Shown here piece after piece: positions 61,347 to 64,000 of a stretch of DNA of 64,000 nucleotides. The DNA lies in NCBI GenBank assembly GCA_035620615.1, contig DASPGM010000014.1:18373-82372 (forward strand). Direction: 5' to 3'. Positions within the stretch are counted from its first letter, which is position 1. Every line of letters starts with the position of its first letter. This stretch comes from CSP1-1 sp035620615 (GTDB lineage Archaea > Thermoproteota > Nitrososphaeria > Nitrososphaerales > Nitrosopumilaceae). The translations under genes and the position numbers were made by a program. The notes under the pieces are model-generated. The model was not told the origin of the DNA. It saw only the letters and a list, made by a program, of their open reading frames with translations, and did no database searches.

Positions 61347-61493
61347 TCACATAGTTATCTGTGGGTGAAAATTATATCCACATGAACTACATTTGAAAAC
61401 ACTATCTCTTCTGCCTATGGTATTTTGACCATCAATATCCCTACTCGATAAAGAATTCATTTCTTTACCACACCTTAGGCATTTCATGTATTT
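61347..61493 (-). CDS. 48-residue zinc-ribbon protein
   Basis: The ATG at 61493 gives MKYMKCLRCGKEMNSLSSRD and 48 residues; a TTG 66 bases upstream could add 22. CLRC (about 6-9) and CSSC (about 34-37) with CGYNFHPQ complete a zinc ribbon. CTATAACG lies about 20 bases upstream of the ATG as a TATA-like box. Divergent from the glycosylase gene. Confidence 0.6.
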   Translation of the reverse strand, partial: KYMKCLRCGKEMNSLSSRDIDGQNTIGRRDSVFKCSSCGYNFHPQITM

Positions 61494-61610
61494 CATAGGT
61501 ACTAATACGTTATAGAGATGTGTTTGTCCTTTCAGGTATTTAGCTAACTTTGATTTCAAATCCTAGTTTAGGTGAGAATTTTAAAAAATACGTGCAAATT
61601 AAGGAAAATA

Positions 61611-62168
61611 GTGGATAACATAAATCGATGCAGTTGGGCTGGCGATAATTCTCTTATGATAAAATATCATGATGAAGAGTGGGGAATTCCAGTACATGAT
61701 GATTCTAAACTCTATGAATTTTTAATTTTAGAGGGTGCACAGGCAGGCCTTACATGGCAAACAGTACTAAACAAGCGGGAAAACTATCGCAAAGCCTTTG
61801 ATGGATTTGATGCCAAAAAAATTTCTCGCTATGGGAAAAAAGATGTAGCGCGCTTGCTTTCAGATCCTGGAATTATTCGAAATAGATTAAAAATTGCTGC
61901 TGCAATTCAAAATGCCAAAATGTTTTTAGATATACAAAAGGAGTTTGGCTCTTTTGATTCTTTTATCTGGAAGTTTGTAGACTATACTCCAATTAAAAAC
62001 AAGTACAAAAAACTCTCAGAGATTCCTGCAACGACTGTAATTTCTGATAATATGAGTAAGGAACTAAAAAAATGCGGATTTGGCTTTGTTGGCTCTACAA
62101 TATGCTATGCCTTTATGCAAGCTGTAGGTATGGTAAATGATCACACTCGTGATTGTTTTAGGTATTAG
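61611..62168 (+). CDS. tag: DNA-3-methyladenine glycosylase I (Tag)
   Basis: I choose GTG at 61611 (MDNINRCSWAGDN), with GGAA upstream; it gives 185 residues, close to E. coli Tag (187). The zinc ligands (RCSW, YHDEEWG, NDHTRDC) and the substrate pocket LEGAQAGLTWQTVLNKRENYR are all present. It removes 3-methyladenine from DNA. This is a bacterial-type enzyme, so acquisition by transfer is possible. An earlier GTG at 61572 would add 13 residues. Confidence 0.9.
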   Translation: MDNINRCSWAGDNSLMIKYHDEEWGIPVHDDSKLYEFLILEGAQAGLTWQTVLNKRENYRKAFDGFDAKKISRYGKKDVARLLSDPGIIRNRLKIAAAIQNAKMFLDIQKEFGSFDSFIWKFVDYTPIKNKYKKLSEIPATTVISDNMSKELKKCGFGFVGSTICYAFMQAVGMVNDHTRDCFRY

Positions 62169-62186
62169 GAATTTTGAAAGAAAAAT

Positions 62187-62247
62187 TGAGAACGTAAAGG
62201 AATAGGGGCATAACAACGAAGGTAATGAACCTGATTTTACGTTCTCA
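62187..62247 (-). ncRNA. Stem-loop D, candidate small RNA (minus strand)
   Basis: TGAGAACGTAAA (62187-62198) pairs with TTTACGTTCTCA (62236-62247), twelve perfect pairs around 37 bases. Read on the minus strand, the loop contains AGGTTCATTACC and TATGCCCCTATTCC, which resemble AGGTTCATGAC and TATGCGGCCTATTTCC of stem-loop E on the plus strand, and TTTTT follows the stem. So D and E look like opposite-facing relatives. The AGGCACTCC block is not found upstream of D. Confidence 0.5.
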
Positions 62248-62321
62248 TAAGTTGTATGTTTTTTATGTATTTATTATTCGATGAACATTGTTAATTGTTA
62301 AAAAATAGGAATTTTCAGAAT

Positions 62322-62361
62322 AAAGGCACTCCACAAAAAAAAGAATTATCCCTAAGTAATT
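62322..62361 (+). promoter_or_regulatory. Conserved 40-nt block upstream of stem-loop E (promoter candidate)
   Basis: Near-identical to 56126-56165: AAAGGCACTCCACAAAA, a slightly longer A-run, AAGAATTATC, two variable bases and TAAGTAAT. It ends 19 bases before stem-loop E. Confidence 0.5.
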
Positions 62362-62379
62362 CTGTTACAACATACTTTT

Positions 62380-62460
62380 GACGAGAACATCTAAGAAATG
62401 AGGTTCATGACTTGGTATGCGGCCTATTTCCCTGTGTCCGTTCTCGTCGTTTATTTTTTT
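62380..62460 (+). ncRNA. Stem-loop E, candidate small RNA gene with T-run terminator
   Basis: GACGAGAAC (62380-62388) pairs with GTTCTCGTC (62440-62448) around 51 bases; seven T follow at 62454-62460, overlapping the end of the convergent basic-protein gene. Loop words are shared with stem-loop D. With its upstream block it repeats the layout of element C. Confidence 0.55.
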
Positions 62461-62656
62461 AATATCTGGATTTTCTTACAGTTGCCATCTTTTTTTGTGA
62501 TCGTGGTGTTTTTGTCTTTGCTTTTGAGCGGTTTACCTTGCCCTCTTTTTTAGAAATTTTTCCACTTCGACGAGCAGCTTTACTGAGACTGATTCTAATT
62601 TTTTGTTCTTCTTTTTGCTCCTCTATTTCTTTTTGCGTGAGCCTTTTTCTTTGCAT
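62459..62656 (-). CDS. 65-residue lysine/arginine-rich protein
   Basis: ATG at 62656: MQRKRLTQKEIEEQKEEQK, then SKAARRSGKISKKEGKVNRS and a basic end RKSRY. No hydrophobic core, so it is probably disordered or nucleic-acid binding. It ends against stem-loop E. Confidence 0.55.
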   Translation of the reverse strand: MQRKRLTQKEIEEQKEEQKIRISLSKAARRSGKISKKEGKVNRSKAKTKTPRSQKKMATVRKSRY

Positions 62657-62673
62657 AATATACTAGTCATTTA

Positions 62674-62907
62674 CTAGCAATTAAAAATTTTATCCATCTT
62701 TCTATTTTTAAAATATTTTCTTAAAAGTAATCCACCTATTACAAACATTGGAATTGTTTCAAAAAAAATAATAAAAATAGATACAATAAAGCCAAAGCCA
62801 TCAATTCCATCTGGAAACCAAACTAGCCCATACAAGCTAAAACTTGCTCCAGCAATAACTAGTACAATTCCAATAATCAGACTTGCTTTTCCCATAATAG
62901 CAGACAA
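62674..62907 (-). CDS. 77-residue two-helix membrane protein
   Basis: MGKASLIIGIVLVIAGASFS and GFIVSIFIIFFETIPMFVIGG are two hydrophobic helices joined by a short polar loop; the end is basic (RKYFKNRKMDKIFNC). Start ATG at 62907. It lies 17 bases upstream of the basic-protein gene, so the two may be co-transcribed. Confidence 0.6.
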   Translation of the reverse strand: MSAIMGKASLIIGIVLVIAGASFSLYGLVWFPDGIDGFGFIVSIFIIFFETIPMFVIGGLLLRKYFKNRKMDKIFNC

Positions 62908-62996
62908 TTAAGCTTGGAATTAAGAATTTTCAGGCTTTATCCTTAATGTTCGTGGATAATATCTTACGTGATTTATGATAACTTACTATTAACAGA

Positions 62997-64000
62997 TCAT
63001 GATGGTATCGCAGAAAAAGCAGGTGTAATTAATTCAACACCGGGAACAGATTCTATGTCTTTAAGTTTTTTCAGATCAATTGTTAGCTGAATATGTTTGC
63101 CGGATACACCATTTACTTTTCCAATAGATTCTAGATTATCTATAACTTTTTGATTAACACTACTTAGTGTTATTGTTACTGTAGTCTTTCCATTTTTGTA
63201 TTGTAGTCCCAAGTCTTTTGCAGTTTTAGTTGGCTCATTACTTTTTGATAATTCAGACAATTTCGAGGATACTTTACTATAAAAATTACGCTCAGTTGTA
63301 GTCATCTTTTCATTTTTTTCCTTAATTTTTTCTGTTAATTCAGTTTTAATCACGGTTTTGTATTCGTCATCATATTCATAATCGTTTTTTAGAATATTGA
63401 TGGTCTTTTGGAAATCAGAAATAATTGATTGAAGTTTACTTTTTAGATCCTCAGTATTTTCCCCATTCTCCTTAAATAATTTTAATTCATTTTTTATTTT
63501 GTAAAACTCATCTCGATAAGAAGCCAATTCAGATTTTTTCATTGATTTTTCTCGTTGATGTTTTTGTTCTTTTATTAGAATTTCTTTTTTAAGTTGCTTT
63601 TCTAATTCTTTGTCTATTTCTTTTTGAGTTTTAATTTTTTTATCTCCATTGTTTGTGCTAATTGAATCAACCTCGAGTATAGACGTCAAGTCTGAAGATG
63701 TAGAGTTACTGGATTTAACTTCTACAATATTCAAATTGCATTCTCCAATCGAATCTCCATGCATCTCATGCTCCTTCCATGCCGCTTCTGATACTTCTAT
63801 GGTATGACGATTATCTGGATTCCCTGGTGGTATGTGACATATCTGAATTTTATTTGAAGCATCATCTTCATCTATTACCTCTATTACATCTGGTTCTTCA
63901 TCTATTACCTCTATTACATCTGGTTCTTCATCTATTACCTCTATTACATCTGGTTCTTCATCTATTACCTCTATTACATCTGGTTCTTCATCTATTACCT
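62997..64000 (-). CDS. Large acidic repeat protein with CHIPPGNP domain and coiled coil, N-terminus outside window
   Basis: The minus frame stays open to the window edge. In reading order: tandem DEEPDVIEVI repeats, then ICHIPPGNPDNRHTIEV and AWKEHEMHGDSIGEC (a CHxPPGNP-type domain with His/Cys ligands), a Thr/Ser linker, about 130 residues of Lys/Glu coiled coil, and a beta-rich end (GKTTVTITLSSVNQKVIDNL ... ELITPAFSAIPS). An ATG at 63764 exists but would discard the domain, so I take the longer frame. Surface or periplasm-like location is likely by similarity of the CH domain to the exported protein at 53484. Confidence 0.7.
   Translation of the reverse strand, partial: VIDEEPDVIEVIDEEPDVIEVIDEEPDVIEVIDEEPDVIEVIDEDDASNKIQICHIPPGNPDNRHTIEVSEAAWKEHEMHGDSIGECNLNIVEVKSSNSTSSDLTSILEVDSISTNNGDKKIKTQKEIDKELEKQLKKEILIKEQKHQREKSMKKSELASYRDEFYKIKNELKLFKENGENTEDLKSKLQSIISDFQKTINILKNDYEYDDEYKTVIKTELTEKIKEKNEKMTTTERNFYSKVSSKLSELSKSNEPTKTAKDLGLQYKNGKTTVTITLSSVNQKVIDNLESIGKVNGVSGKHIQLTIDLKKLKDIESVPGVELITPAFSAIPS
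63871..64000 (-). repeat. Perfect 30-nt tandem repeat coding DEEPDVIEVI
   Basis: Units start at 63871, 63901, 63931, 63961 and 63991; the last is cut by the window end. All visible copies are identical, implying recent expansion or ongoing slippage; total copy number is unknown. Confidence 0.9.

Noticed and set aside
56184..62448. Hairpins B-E as C/D-box guide RNAs
   Set aside because: I looked for RTGATGA and CTGA boxes near the stems. Only scattered partial matches were found, and not at the required positions.
55801..62448. Hairpins as ends of insertion sequences or miniature transposons
   Set aside because: No transposase, no target-site duplication and no long internal homology could be seen; arms lie only 40-50 bases apart.
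63871..64000. CRISPR array
   Set aside because: The 30-base units are directly adjacent without spacers and are in frame in a protein gene.

Overview
The window reads as a low-GC genome of a Nitrosopumilus/Nitrosarchaeum-type ammonia-oxidising archaeon (Thaumarchaeota, now Nitrososphaerota). Support from the sequence: RNA polymerase RpoA' and RpoA'' fused in one 1263-residue chain next to an unsplit RpoB; archaeal ribosomal and RNA polymerase operons; a mevalonate pathway using isopentenyl phosphate kinase; secreted proteins ending in PEFG-type sorting tails or in W-I-K-N-x-A-x-W-W repeats; many TTG starts and short leaders; and intron-containing tRNA. No ammonia-oxidation genes, CRISPR arrays, insertion sequences or integrases are visible.

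Layout. 1-5.3 kb (minus strand): rpoN, eno, rps2, MEMO family, mevalonate kinase, isopentenyl phosphate kinase and a window-truncated type 1 IPP isomerase, tightly packed and partly overlapping. 5.3-14.1 kb: tRNA-Leu, translin, surface proteins, nnrE, an MBL hydrolase, a CobT-like protein, glmS, rps4 and rps13 (with an Ala/Pro/Lys-rich tail). 14.2-17.5 kb: a MoxR ATPase, VWA protein and winged-helix operon. 18-28 kb: multicopper oxidase and ZIP transporter behind two DtxR/IdeR-like operators, a CDF transporter with three C-terminal domains, an S-layer-like protein, a CFI-box surface protein and a B12 radical-SAM enzyme. 28.2-34 kb: a VIT1/CCC1 transporter and the nickel-pincer cofactor genes larB, larC and larE, interleaved with malate dehydrogenase and a cysteine desulfurase. 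34-36.7 kb: three tandem PEFG-CTERM paralogues. 36.8-47.8 kb: rpoH, rpoB, rpoA, then a secreted TPR protein, then rpl30e, nusA-like, rps12, rps7, and a tRNA-Gln with apparently two introns. 48-53 kb: Fe-S/Zn chelating protein, methyltransferase, geranylgeranyl-reductase-like flavoprotein, cupin.

53-64 kb is the accessory part. It is sparse in large genes and rich in very small ones: zinc-ribbon peptides of 31-62 residues, single-helix membrane peptides and a coupled coiled-coil/membrane pair. It also holds an Hcp-like secreted protein, a type IV pilin and several strong intergenic inverted repeats. Four of these repeats share the ends GAGAAC...GTTCTC. Two of them share a nearly identical 40-nt upstream block placed 19-20 nt before the hairpin and are followed by T-runs. 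This looks like a small family of autonomous non-coding RNA genes and is the best candidate for something undescribed here.

The pieces fit a free-living, metal-dependent archaeon: copper oxidase with metal import and export, nickel-cofactor synthesis, membrane-lipid isoprenoid synthesis, and a large surface proteome built by shuffling one beta-sandwich module onto different anchors. All functional calls are from reading the translated sequence; no database search was run.
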